Below are positions 25,425 to 34,066 of a stretch of DNA of 64,000 nucleotides, piece by piece. This DNA is from Phyllobacteriaceae bacterium. Its GTDB lineage: Bacteria; Pseudomonadota; Alphaproteobacteria; Rhizobiales; Rhizobiaceae. How positions within the stretch are numbered: the stretch's first letter is position 1; each line of letters starts with the position of its first letter. The notes under the pieces were generated by a model, which searched no databases, was not told where the DNA came from, and was given only the letters and a program-made list of their open reading frames with translations. The DNA is taken from NCBI GenBank assembly GCA_002708825.1, contig PAPF01000024.1:1-64000 (forward strand), written 5' to 3'. The translations under genes were made by a program, and so were the position numbers.

Positions 25425-25432
25425 AGGCAGAC

Positions 25433-26623
25433 ATGATGGTCGACACGAAGCGCCCCCTCCACCCGCAGACCACCCTCGTTCACGGCGGCACGCTGCGTTC
25501 GCAGTTCGGCGAGACATCGGAAGCGATGTATCTGACGCAGGGCTTTGTCTATGACAGCGCGGAAGCCGCCGAAGCCCGCTTCAAGGGCGAGGAACCCGGC
25601 TTCATCTATTCGCGCTATGCGAACCCCACCGTCGACATGTTCGAGAAGCGCATGGCGGCGCTGGAAGGCGCGGAGGATGCGCGCGCGATGGCTTCCGGCA
25701 TGGCCGCCGTGTCGGCTGCCCTGCTCTGCCAGTTGAAGGCCGGCGACCATCTCGTCGCCGCCAAGCAGCTTTTCGGCTCATGCCGCTGGGTGGCGGAGAC
25801 GCTGTGCCCGAAATTCGGCATCGAGGCGACCATCATCGACGGCACGAAACCCGAGGCATGGGAGGCGGCATGCCAGCCCAACACGAAGGTTTTCTTCCTC
25901 GAAAGCCCGACCAATCCGACGCTGGCGGTCATCGACATCGCCGCGGTCGCGGATATCGCCAATGCCAACGGCATCACCGTCGTCGTGGACAATGTCTTCG
26001 CCACGCCGCTCTACCAGAAGCCTTTGGAGCTTGGCGCGCATGTCGTCGTCTATTCGGCCACCAAGCATATCGACGGGCAGGGCCGGTGCCTTGGCGGCAT
26101 CGTCCTGTCGTCGAAGGACTGGATCGACGAGAACCTGCACGACTATTTCCGCCATACCGGCCCCAGCCTTTCGCCGTTCAACGCCTGGACGCTGCTCAAG
26201 GGGCTTGAAACCCTGCCGCTGCGGGTGGCGCAGCAGACGTCCTCGGCCGGGCGCATCGCCGATTTCCTGGCCGGCCACGGCAAGGTGGCGCAGGTCATCT
26301 ATCCCGGACGGACCGACCATCCGCAGGCCGGCATCGTTGCGCGGCAGATGACCGGCGGCTCGACCATGGTCTGCATGGAACTGAAGGGCGGAAAGGAAGC
26401 GGCCTTCGGCTTAGAGAACGCGCTTTCGATCTTCGCCATCTCCAACAACCTGGGCGACGCCAAGAGCCTCGTGACCCATCCCAGCACCACGACGCACAAG
26501 AACCTCAGCGAAGAGGCGCGGCTGGAACAGGGCATCCGGCCGGGCACGGTGCGCCTGTCTGTCGGCCTGGAGCATGCCGACGACCTGATCGCGGATATCG
26601 AACAGGCGCTGGCTCGGGTGTGA
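25433..26623 (+). CDS. metZ: O-succinylhomoserine sulfhydrylase
   Basis: Makes homocysteine from an activated homoserine and sulfide, a direct-sulfhydrylation route to methionine. 396 residues, PLP type Cys/Met-metabolism family. 'SRYANPTVDMFEKRMAALEG' is the family opening, and the PLP lysine lies in 'YSATKHIDGQGR'. 'GIRPGTVRLSVGLE' closes the domain. The ATG at 25433 follows AAGGCAG; the TTG start in the track is less likely. It is regulated by the SAM-II leader. O-acetylhomoserine use cannot be excluded. Confidence 0.94.
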   Translation: MMVDTKRPLHPQTTLVHGGTLRSQFGETSEAMYLTQGFVYDSAEAAEARFKGEEPGFIYSRYANPTVDMFEKRMAALEGAEDARAMASGMAAVSAALLCQLKAGDHLVAAKQLFGSCRWVAETLCPKFGIEATIIDGTKPEAWEAACQPNTKVFFLESPTNPTLAVIDIAAVADIANANGITVVVDNVFATPLYQKPLELGAHVVVYSATKHIDGQGRCLGGIVLSSKDWIDENLHDYFRHTGPSLSPFNAWTLLKGLETLPLRVAQQTSSAGRIADFLAGHGKVAQVIYPGRTDHPQAGIVARQMTGGSTMVCMELKGGKEAAFGLENALSIFAISNNLGDAKSLVTHPSTTTHKNLSEEARLEQGIRPGTVRLSVGLEHADDLIADIEQALARV

Positions 26624-26628
26624 ACCGC

Positions 26629-27243
26629 TCAGCCGCGGCCGGCGAATGTGCGCCGGGCGAGAAGGATGCGCATGGCTGCCGTGTAGAGGCAGACGGCGGC
26701 AAAGCCCCAGGCAATGACGGGGAACCAGGCAGGGAACAGGCACATGGCGGCGAAGACCGCTATGGTCTCGGTGGCCTCGGCGAGGCCGGTGGTGAAATAG
26801 ATCGACTTGTCGCCCCGCGCCACGCTCTCCATGGCATGGCGTTCGGCCAGCACGGCATAGGCAAGGAAGCTGGCGCCGTTGGCATAAAAACTGAAAAGGA
26901 GTGCCGCCGCGGCCAGCGCATTGGCCTGCGGGTCGAGCGCGGCAAAAGCCAGCGGAATGGCGCCGTAGAAGATGAAGTCGAGCACGATATCGAGATAGCC
27001 GCCATAGCCGGTCTTGCCATTGATGGCCGCGACGGCACCGTCCAGGCCGTCGGCCAGCCGGCTCACGAGCAACAGGACAAGGCCCGTCCAGAGCCATCCG
27101 CCCGCGATGGCGGCAGCGGCGGCCATGCCGACGATCCAGCCGGCCCAAGTGACCTGATTGGCGCTCACGTCCGCCGCGGCGATGCGCCGGGCCATGGCTC
27201 TCAGCCCCGGGTCGATACGCCTGCGCACCCAGCCATCCAGCAT
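26629..27243 (-). CDS. CDP-alcohol phosphatidyltransferase family protein
   Basis: 204 residues with about six membrane helices. The family motif appears as 'RLADGLDGAVAAINGKTGYGGYLDIVLD': the four Asp of D-x2-DG...G-x3-D-x3-D are all present (motif shown over 20 residues only to place the Asp spacing is avoided elsewhere). The usual Arg of DGxxAR is replaced by Ala. Such enzymes transfer a phospho-alcohol from CDP-linked donors to make phospholipids or related lipids. The ATG at 27243 has AAGGAGAGG. It converges with metZ. Substrate unknown. Confidence 0.88.
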   Translation of the reverse strand: MLDGWVRRRIDPGLRAMARRIAAADVSANQVTWAGWIVGMAAAAAIAGGWLWTGLVLLLVSRLADGLDGAVAAINGKTGYGGYLDIVLDFIFYGAIPLAFAALDPQANALAAAALLFSFYANGASFLAYAVLAERHAMESVARGDKSIYFTTGLAEATETIAVFAAMCLFPAWFPVIAWGFAAVCLYTAAMRILLARRTFAGRG

Positions 27244-27365
27244 GTCGCCTCTCCTTTCGGGCAAGGCGTAGCAAATGCGCCGGCATGCTGCCAATCAAGT
27301 GCTTGCGAGCCGACCGTTGACGGCAGGGCGCCGGGCGGGTGTATGATTGGGATGTGGAGTCTGCC

Positions 27366-27758
27366 ATGTATCGCGCGAATACGGAAAACATCGAAGTCTG
27401 CGTCGAACCGATCTATCTGGACGAGGAATCCGCGCCGGAGGAGAACCGCTATTTCTGGGCCTACCAGGTCCAGATCGCCAACAGGGGGACCGTCGCGGTC
27501 AAGCTGATGTCCCGCTACTGGCGGATCACGGATGGCCTTGGCCGGGTGGAGGAAGTGCGCGGTCCCGGCGTCGTCGGCGAGCAACCGGTCATCGCGCCCG
27601 GCGGGCACTATGAATACACGTCCGGCTGTCCGCTTCCCACGCCCTCGGGCATCATGCAGGGCAGCTACACGATGAGCGACGCTGACGGCCGGCAGTTCGA
27701 TGTCGACATTCCCGCCTTCTCGCTCGACATTCCCGGCGTGGCACGCATGGTCAACTGA
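27366..27758 (+). CDS. apaG: ApaG domain protein
   Basis: 130 residues, the usual ApaG length. '[24 protein letters not shown]' and '[23 protein letters not shown]' are the fibronectin-III-like core of ApaG, and the C-terminal '[13 protein letters not shown]' is typical. Associated in enterobacteria with Co2+/Mg2+ resistance; the biochemical role is not settled. The ATG at 27366 follows GGAG, favoured over 27339. It converges on hslO. Confidence 0.95.
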   Translation: MYRANTENIEVCVEPIYLDEESAPEENRYFWAYQVQIANRGTVAVKLMSRYWRITDGLGRVEEVRGPGVVGEQPVIAPGGHYEYTSGCPLPTPSGIMQGSYTMSDADGRQFDVDIPAFSLDIPGVARMVN

Positions 27759-27773
27759 CCGGGTGCATCCGGT

Positions 27774-28751
27774 CTACTTGTCGCGGAAATCGTCGGGATC
27801 GAAGGTGTAGCTGGTCGAGCAGAACTCGCAGGTGACACTGATCCTGCCGTCCTCGATGCTCTCCTCGATCTCGTCGGCGGTGAAGCCGTCCAGGATCGCG
27901 CCGATCTTCTCGCGCGTGCAGGAGCACTTGTCGTGGACGGCGGCCGGTTCGTAGACGATCGCGCCGTGTTCATGGAACAGGCGGTAGAGCAGGCGCTCGG
28001 CGCCGACACTGGGGTCCCACAGTTCCGTCGGCTCGATCGTGGCCAGCAGCGCTTCCGTCTCGCGCCAGGCATTGTCCACGGGCGCATGGCCGCTCCCGTC
28101 GTCGCCATCGCCCCCATGCAGGTCCGGCATGCGCATCCGCTCCGGGGCATCGGGCAGGAACTGCGCGACGATACCGCCGGCGCGCCACTGCGTGCGGTTG
28201 CCGGACAGGATCTGCTGGCCGGCAGCAAGGCGCACGGCTGTCGGGATCTGCTCGGACTGGCGGAAATATTTCTGCGCCACGACCTCGAGGCTGGACCCGT
28301 CCAGTTCCACGATGCCCTGGTAACGCTGCATGTGGACGCCCTGGTCGATGGTCAGCGCCAGGATGCCTGTCCCGAGCAGTTCCTCGGGCGCCGTGCGGCC
28401 GGCCGCGACCGCCTCGGCCAGCCTGTCCCCGTCATAGCGGGCATAGGCGCGCACGCCGTCCGGCGTGGTGAAATCGGCGACCAGCATGTCGACGGGACCG
28501 TCCGACTGGGTCTGGAAGATGAACTTGCCGGAAAATTTCAGGGACGTTCCGAGCAGAACGGCCAGGGTGACCGCCTCGGCGAGCAACAGGCTGACCTCCG
28601 GCGGATAGGCATGGCGGGCCAGGATGGAATCCAGTTCCGGCCCAAGCTGAACGATGCGCCCGCGCACATCGAGGGCCGAAACCTGGAACGGCACGACGGC
28701 ATCGTCGCCGGCGTGTCCGATCTCGCCAAGCTCCTTGTCATTGTCCGTCAC
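27774..28751 (-). CDS. hslO: Hsp33 redox-activated chaperone
   Basis: 325 residues, cytoplasmic holdase activated by oxidation. The C-terminal Zn switch has 'CSCTREK' and 'CEFC' (CxC...CxxC); the N-terminal domain includes 'VMLVADFTTPDGVRAYARYD'-like sequence near residues 85-110. GTG at 28751 lies two bases beyond the argF stop, implying coupling with argF. The argD-argF-hslO order is frequent in rhizobia. The long upstream extension in the track overlaps argF and is rejected. Confidence 0.94.
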   Translation of the reverse strand: MTDNDKELGEIGHAGDDAVVPFQVSALDVRGRIVQLGPELDSILARHAYPPEVSLLLAEAVTLAVLLGTSLKFSGKFIFQTQSDGPVDMLVADFTTPDGVRAYARYDGDRLAEAVAAGRTAPEELLGTGILALTIDQGVHMQRYQGIVELDGSSLEVVAQKYFRQSEQIPTAVRLAAGQQILSGNRTQWRAGGIVAQFLPDAPERMRMPDLHGGDGDDGSGHAPVDNAWRETEALLATIEPTELWDPSVGAERLLYRLFHEHGAIVYEPAAVHDKCSCTREKIGAILDGFTADEIEESIEDGRISVTCEFCSTSYTFDPDDFRDK

Positions 28752-28753
28752 GG

Positions 28754-29677
28754 TCAGAGCCCCGCCGCAAAGCACCAGTTGATGATGGCCTTCTGCGCGT
28801 GAAGGCGGTTTTCCGCCTCGTCGAAGACAACCGAATGGGGGCCGTCGATGACCTCGTCGGTGACCTCCTCGCCCCGGTGGGCGGGAAGGCAATGCATGAA
28901 GAGGGCATCGGGCCTGGCATGCGCCATGAGTTCGCTGTTCACCTGGTAGGGCAGGAAGACGTTGTGACCACGGGCGCGATGCTCCTGCCCCATGGAGACC
29001 CAGGTATCGGTGACGACGCAATCGGCACCGGTGACCGCCTCGACCGGATCGCGGGTGAGCGTGATGACGCCGCCATTCTCGCGGGCCCAGTCGACAAAGG
29101 CCGGCGCGGGCTCGCTGCCCTCGGGATGGGCGATGGCCAGTTCGAACCGGAACCGCGCCGAGGCTTCCATGAGCGAATGGAGGACGTTGTTGCCGTCGCC
29201 CGTCCAGGCAAAGCGCTTGCCTTCCACGGGGCCGCGATGCTCCTCGAATGTCAGCAGGTCGGCCATGATCTGGCAGGGATGGGTATCATCGGTCAGCCCG
29301 TTGATGACGGGCACGGTCGCCGCGTCGGCGAGTTCCAGCAGGCGGGAATGCTCGGTGGTGCGGATCATGATGGCATCGACATAGCGCGACAGAACGCGCG
29401 CGGTGTCGGCAATGGTCTCGGAGCGGCCAAGCTGCATCTCGGCGCCGGTCAGCATGATGGTTTCACCGCCAAGCTGGCGCATGCCGACATCGAAGGAGAC
29501 GCGGGTGCGCGTCGACGGCTTCTCGAAGATCATGGCCAGGACCTTGCCTTCCAGCGGACGCGGACCATGGCCGGCCTTGGTGGCGGCCTTGATCTCGCGG
29601 GCGCTGTCGAGCAGGCCGCGCAATTCGGACGCGGTGACGGCGGAAAGGTCGAGGAAATGGCGCATGGTTCCGGCCAT
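28754..29677 (-). CDS. argF: Ornithine carbamoyltransferase
   Basis: Makes citrulline from ornithine and carbamoyl phosphate in arginine synthesis. 307 residues. '[21 protein letters not shown]' contains the carbamoyl-phosphate site STRTR, '[15 protein letters not shown]' is the H-P-C-Q motif, and '[13 protein letters not shown]' carries the catalytic Cys of the ornithine-binding HCLP loop. GGAG precedes the ATG. In operon with argD, 32 bases upstream, and hslO downstream. Confidence 0.97.
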   Translation of the reverse strand: MAGTMRHFLDLSAVTASELRGLLDSAREIKAATKAGHGPRPLEGKVLAMIFEKPSTRTRVSFDVGMRQLGGETIMLTGAEMQLGRSETIADTARVLSRYVDAIMIRTTEHSRLLELADAATVPVINGLTDDTHPCQIMADLLTFEEHRGPVEGKRFAWTGDGNNVLHSLMEASARFRFELAIAHPEGSEPAPAFVDWARENGGVITLTRDPVEAVTGADCVVTDTWVSMGQEHRARGHNVFLPYQVNSELMAHARPDALFMHCLPAHRGEEVTDEVIDGPHSVVFDEAENRLHAQKAIINWCFAAGL

Positions 29678-29709
29678 GGCTAGGCTCCATCCGTGTTTCT
29701 TGTCATTGG

Positions 29710-30888
29710 CTATGCCGCCGACAGGCTGGCGGCGGCCTCGCGCACCCGCTCGACGGCCTGGCGGATCTCGTCATCGGAGGCGGTGAGCGGCGGCAGGAAG
29801 CGCAGCACGTTGTCGCCGGCGGGAACGGCCAGCAGCCTGGCCGTGCGCAGGGCGGCATTGACCGTCGCGTTCGGCATGACGCATTTCACGCCCAGCATAA
29901 GGCCCGATCCGCGCACTTCCGCCAGCACGTCGGGGAATTCGTCGACCACCGAGGCCAGGCCCTGCTTGAACAGCAGCGCCTTGCGCGACACCTCGTCAAG
30001 GAAGCCATCCTCCAGCACGACGTCGAGAACGGCGTTGGCGACCGCCATGGCCAGCGGATTGCCGCCGAAGGTCGTGCCATGGGTTCCCGCGACCATGCCG
30101 GCGGCAGCCTCCTCGGTGGCAAGGCAGGCGCCGACAGGGAAGCCGCCGCCGATGCCCTTGGCGATGGCCATGAGGTCCGGCGCCACGTCCGACCATTCAT
30201 GGGCAAACAGCCTGCCGGTGCGCCCGACACCGCTCTGCACCTCGTCGAGGATGAGCAGCGCGCCGTTGCTGTCGCACAATTCGCGCAGGTCGCGCATCGT
30301 CTCGCTGGAAACGGGACGGATGCCGCCCTCGCCCTGGACCGGTTCGATGAGGATGGCGGCGGTCGTCTCGCCGATGGCCGCCAGCAGCGCCTCGCGGTCG
30401 CCGAACGGAACCTGGATGAAGCCCGGCGCCTTGGGGCCGAAGCCTTCGAGGTATTTCGCCTGGCCGCCGGCGGCGATTGTTGCCAGCGTGCGCCCGTGGA
30501 ACGCGCCCTCGAAGGTGATGATGTCGATGCGCTCGGGATGGCCCTTCTGGTAATGATAGCGCCGCGCCGTCTTGATCGCGCATTCCAGGGCCTCGGCACC
30601 GGAATTGGTGAAGAAAACGCGGTCGGCGAAGGTATGTTCGGCAAGACGCTCGGCAAGCCGGCGCTGGCCCGGGATCTCGAACAGGTTGGAGGTGTGCCAC
30701 AGCTTTCCCGCCTGTTCGGTGAGGGCCGCGACCAGGTGCGGGTGGCAATGACCGAGCGAGTTCACCGCGATGCCGCCGGAGAAATCCAGGTACCGGTCGC
30801 CATCGCTCATGATGAGCCAACACCCCTCGCCACGTTCCGGCGAAACCGGTATGCGCGCATAGGTATCGAACAGGGCGGAGCCGGGCAT
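29710..30888 (-). CDS. argD: Acetylornithine / succinyldiaminopimelate aminotransferase
   Basis: PLP transaminase of arginine (and lysine) synthesis. 392 residues, class III. '[20 protein letters not shown]' is the phosphate-binding region, '[20 protein letters not shown]' holds the PLP Asp, '[16 protein letters not shown]' the Schiff-base Lys, and '[11 protein letters not shown]' closes the site. The ATG has GGAGATG upstream. It leads the argD-argF-hslO unit. A strong hairpin lies 64 bases before its start. Confidence 0.96.
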   Translation of the reverse strand: MPGSALFDTYARIPVSPERGEGCWLIMSDGDRYLDFSGGIAVNSLGHCHPHLVAALTEQAGKLWHTSNLFEIPGQRRLAERLAEHTFADRVFFTNSGAEALECAIKTARRYHYQKGHPERIDIITFEGAFHGRTLATIAAGGQAKYLEGFGPKAPGFIQVPFGDREALLAAIGETTAAILIEPVQGEGGIRPVSSETMRDLRELCDSNGALLILDEVQSGVGRTGRLFAHEWSDVAPDLMAIAKGIGGGFPVGACLATEEAAAGMVAGTHGTTFGGNPLAMAVANAVLDVVLEDGFLDEVSRKALLFKQGLASVVDEFPDVLAEVRGSGLMLGVKCVMPNATVNAALRTARLLAVPAGDNVLRFLPPLTASDDEIRQAVERVREAAASLSAA

Positions 30889-30951
30889 TGCTTGTCATCT
30901 CCAGAACAGCCCCGGACTGCCGGAACGGGCCGGCGCGGGGCAAGGACAATC

Positions 30952-30977
30952 AAAAAAGCCGCCTCTCCGGGCGGCTT
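30952..30977 (-). terminator. Terminator-like hairpin upstream of argD
   Basis: On the minus strand AAGCCGCC and GGCGGCTT pair around a 6-base loop, followed by T's. Reading toward argD, it is either a leader attenuator or the 3' end of a small RNA arising between 31000 and 31290. A possible promoter (TTGACT, 17, AATAGT) overlaps its 5' edge. The gene-free stretch 30889-31287 otherwise shows GANTC sites and no convincing CDS. Confidence 0.55.
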
Positions 30978-31081
30978 GGGCGACTATTCCCGTTTCAAGG
31001 CGTCAAGTCAATCATTGCGGCCGCGGCAGGCGGCAAAACGAGGGGCCGCCAGCGCCCGGCAGGGTCATCTGTCGCATTTCG

Positions 31082-31264
31082 GACTCACCCCGCAAGCAAA
31101 TTTGGGGAAAACGGCGAAAAGCCCGGCAGCCAGGGGGCCGGACTCTTGTCACCGAGTCACCGCGTATTGTAGTTATCGGTCAATCAACGACTACATCTCG
31201 TGCGGCGAACCCAAAATGTTGACAGACAGGGCGCCCGGTCATCCGGGCGAACGCCGGCGGATTC
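31082..31264. promoter_or_regulatory. Cluster of four GANTC sites upstream of gcrA
   Basis: GACTC at 31082, GACTC at 31141, GAGTC at 31154 and GATTC at 31260. GANTC is the CcrM methylation site through which GcrA acts in alphaproteobacteria. Four in about 180 bases is more than expected by chance in GC-rich DNA. Confidence 0.5.
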
Positions 31265-31287
31265 ATTGAAATGCGGCGACCGGAGCA

Positions 31288-31830
31288 ATGACGATGAACT
31301 GGACCGATGAGCGGGTTGAACTCCTCAAGAAACTTTGGGCCGAGGGCCTGAGCGCCAGCCAGATCGCGGCCCAGCTTGGCGGGGTGAGCCGCAACGCGGT
31401 GATCGGCAAGGTTCACCGGCTCAAGCTTTCGGGGCGCGGAAGGCCGGCGGCCAGCCCGCAACGGCAGAAGAAGGCGGCCCGCCCGGCCGCAGCCGCATCC
31501 TCGAACGCAAAACCGGCGGCGCGTCCGGCCGGTCCCGCGCCGCGCATGGCGCCGATGACGTCGGGCGCCAACGCACTCCAGGCGGACTTCGAGGAAGACG
31601 TGATCGCCGAACAGGTGCCGGTCGCGCGCAGCCAGGAAATCGTCGTGCCGATTTCGCGTCACCTGGCGCTCACGGAACTGACCGAGCGGACCTGCAAATG
31701 GCCCATCGGCGACCCGCTGGCCGAGGATTTCCATTTCTGCGGCCACGAGTCCGGCGAAAGCGGCCCCTACTGCAAGTACCACGCCCGGCTGGCTTTCCAG
31801 CCGGCATCCGACCGGCGGCGCAACCGCTGA
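31288..31830 (+). CDS. gcrA: GcrA cell-cycle regulator
   Basis: 180 residues. 'MNWTDERVELLKKLWAEGLSASQIA' followed by 'GVSRNAVIGKVHRLKLSGRG' is the GcrA DNA-binding N-terminus. An Ala/Pro-rich linker leads to the C-terminal 'CKWPIGDPLAEDFHFCGHES' and 'PYCKYHARLAF', which contacts sigma-70. GcrA works with CcrM-methylated GANTC promoters to drive cell-cycle genes. ATG 31288 and 31294 are both possible. Divergent from argD and convergent with phoU. Confidence 0.97.
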   Translation: MTMNWTDERVELLKKLWAEGLSASQIAAQLGGVSRNAVIGKVHRLKLSGRGRPAASPQRQKKAARPAAAASSNAKPAARPAGPAPRMAPMTSGANALQADFEEDVIAEQVPVARSQEIVVPISRHLALTELTERTCKWPIGDPLAEDFHFCGHESGESGPYCKYHARLAFQPASDRRRNR

Positions 31831-31860
31831 GCGGGGCAGACCGGGGGCGCGCCCTGCGCC

Positions 31861-32574
31861 TCACTCCCTGACCATGACCTTGTGGCTGTCGTCGTCCTTG
31901 GGGCGATCCACCTCGAGTTGGCGGCCGGTCGCGATGTAATAGACGGTTTCGGCCACGTTCGTGGCGTGGTCGCCGATGCGCTCGATATTCTTGGCGCAGA
32001 ACAGCAGATGCGTGCAGGGCGAGATGTTGCGCGGATCTTCCATCATGTAGGTCAGAAGCTCGCGAAAGAGCGAGGTATACATGCTGTCGATGGCCTCGTC
32101 GCGGTCGCGCATATCAGGAATGCGCTCGACCGAGCGTGTGGCATAGGCATCGAGGACATCCTTCAACTGTCCGAGCGCGAGATCGGCCAATGCTTCCAGT
32201 CCCCGGTAGAAGCTGCGCGGCTGGCTTTCGCGGCTGATCACGGCGATGCGCTTCGCGATGCTCTTGCCCAGGTCGCCGACCCGCTCCAGGTCGGCAGCGA
32301 TGCGCATGGCGCCGACCACTTCGCGCAGATCCTGGGCCATCGGCTGGCGCAGGGCGATGATCCTCACCGCCTTGTCGTCGATCTCGCGCTGGAGGCGATC
32401 CAGCACGACGTCGCGCGCCCGGATGTCCCCGGCGAGACTCTCGTCGGACCGGACCAGGGCAGAAACGGCGTCATAGACCATCGATTCCGCCATGCCGCCC
32501 ATCTGCGCGATGCGGTCGGCCAGCATGTGAAGATCGGCGTCGAAGCCGCGCACGGTGTGATTTGATTCCGCCAT
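31861..32574 (-). CDS. phoU: PhoU phosphate signalling protein
   Basis: 237 residues, two repeated three-helix bundles. 'FDADLHMLADRIAQMGGMAE', 'IRARDVVLDRLQREIDDKAV' and 'ARDVV..'-type metal-binding E/DxxxD patterns are seen, with 'RIGDHATNVAETVYYIATGRQ' near the end. PhoU links PstSCAB transport to PhoR and keeps the regulon off in high phosphate. It lies 157 bases after phoR in the same direction. No pst genes are in between, which is unusual. Confidence 0.96.
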   Translation of the reverse strand: MAESNHTVRGFDADLHMLADRIAQMGGMAESMVYDAVSALVRSDESLAGDIRARDVVLDRLQREIDDKAVRIIALRQPMAQDLREVVGAMRIAADLERVGDLGKSIAKRIAVISRESQPRSFYRGLEALADLALGQLKDVLDAYATRSVERIPDMRDRDEAIDSMYTSLFRELLTYMMEDPRNISPCTHLLFCAKNIERIGDHATNVAETVYYIATGRQLEVDRPKDDDSHKVMVRE

Positions 32575-32731
32575 TTCCGGTTCCCTGTCCTCCCGGGCGG
32601 CGCATCGAAGCCGGCGCCGGCCCATGTCTATAACCGGCTAACATATCTCGCCGGGCTTGTCGTGTGCCGCTGCCACCGATTCGGCATGGCGCCGGCTGCG
32701 GCAAATCGTTCAGGCAAGCAGATATCCGCAC

Positions 32732-33955
32732 TCATGCCGATGGCAAGACAACCGTGAATGTCGACCCTTCGCCGGGCGCGGAATCGATCTTCAACTGGCC
32801 GCCATGGCGGGCAACGATGTGCTTGACGATGGCAAGGCCCAGCCCGGTTCCCTTGCGCATCCGGCTCTCGTCGGCATCCACACGATAGAAGCGCTCCGTG
32901 ATGCGCGGCAAGTGCTCCCGGGGAATTCCCTTGCCGTAGTCCCGGACCGAAACGGAGACGGCCGGCATGCCATCGAGGCTGGCCGGGCTTGCGGTCACAT
33001 CGATGCGGCCGCCGCCACCGCCATATTTGCAGGCATTGGCCAGAAGATTCTCGAAAACCTGGAACAGTTCGTCCTCCTCGCCCGAGACGACCCTCGACGC
33101 TTCGCCCCAGTCGCTGCGGATTGTCACACCGCTTTCGCTCGCCAGATGCGCCATGGAGCCGATCAGGCGCTCCATGAGCGTTGCCAGGTCGACCGGCTTG
33201 CGGCCACGCAAGACTGGCTTCATTTCAAGACGCGACAATGACAGCAGGTCGTCGATCAGGCGCGCCATGCGTCCTGTCTGCTCCTGCATGATGGTGAGAA
33301 AACGCTCGCGCGCCTTCGCATCGTCTCTCGCCGGGCCACGCAACGTCTCGATGAAACCGGAAACCGAGGCAAGCGGCGTGCGCAATTCGTGGCTGGCATT
33401 GGCGATGAAATCGGATCGCATCCGCTCCATCCGCCAGACCTCGGTCCGGTCGGAGAAGGTGGCGAGGAAGGTTCCCGGCGCGCCGCCCAGCGGACTTGCC
33501 GTCACGCGGAAACGGCGCTCAAGCGGCAGCCGTTCGACATAATCGGCCGATTGCGGCTTGCCCTCCCGGATGACGCTGTCGAGGAGGCCGATCATCTCCG
33601 CACTCCGGAAGCGGAGGCGGAACGAGACGCCCTGCCGCAATTCGCCAAACGTCTCGCGGGCCGGCTGGTTGGCGAAGATGATCTCCGCGCTGCTGCCGAA
33701 GACGACCAGCGGATCGGGCATGGCATCGGCGAAGCGGCGCACGGCCTCGTCGCCCGCCGTCTGGAGGGCGGCCGCCGGACGCGCCTCGCTCCGCCCGCGC
33801 CCGGCGATCCGAACAACCTGCAGAACTGCGACAGCCAGCACCAGCACGACGCCCGTCCATGCAAGCCCGCCGCCGTAAAGGGCCAGGCCAAGGGACGCCA
33901 AACCCGCGAGGGCCAGAACAATGAGGGCACGTCCGGGATCTTCAGGCGGTCGCAT
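32732..33955 (-). CDS. phoR: Phosphate regulon sensor histidine kinase PhoR
   Basis: 407 residues. Two N-terminal membrane helices (residues 10-50), a PAS domain beginning 'FADAMPDPLVVFGSSAEIIFANQPA', HisKA H-box 'NASHELRTPLASVSGF', and an ATPase domain with 'FENLLANACKYGGGGGRIDV' and 'GTGLGLAIVKHIV'. This is the PhoR layout. It sits upstream of phoU and is divergent from ppk2. phoB is not in the window. Confidence 0.93.
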   Translation of the reverse strand: MRPPEDPGRALIVLALAGLASLGLALYGGGLAWTGVVLVLAVAVLQVVRIAGRGRSEARPAAALQTAGDEAVRRFADAMPDPLVVFGSSAEIIFANQPARETFGELRQGVSFRLRFRSAEMIGLLDSVIREGKPQSADYVERLPLERRFRVTASPLGGAPGTFLATFSDRTEVWRMERMRSDFIANASHELRTPLASVSGFIETLRGPARDDAKARERFLTIMQEQTGRMARLIDDLLSLSRLEMKPVLRGRKPVDLATLMERLIGSMAHLASESGVTIRSDWGEASRVVSGEEDELFQVFENLLANACKYGGGGGRIDVTASPASLDGMPAVSVSVRDYGKGIPREHLPRITERFYRVDADESRMRKGTGLGLAIVKHIVARHGGQLKIDSAPGEGSTFTVVLPSA

Positions 33956-34066
33956 GGTTTCCTTTCCGGCTAGGCGTCCGCACGGCGCCCGTGTTCAGCC
34001 CCGGTTTCCTTCGATGGCGGTTTGGGGCAATGATCAGCTTCCTTGTTTTCTTTGAATGAAGGTTTG

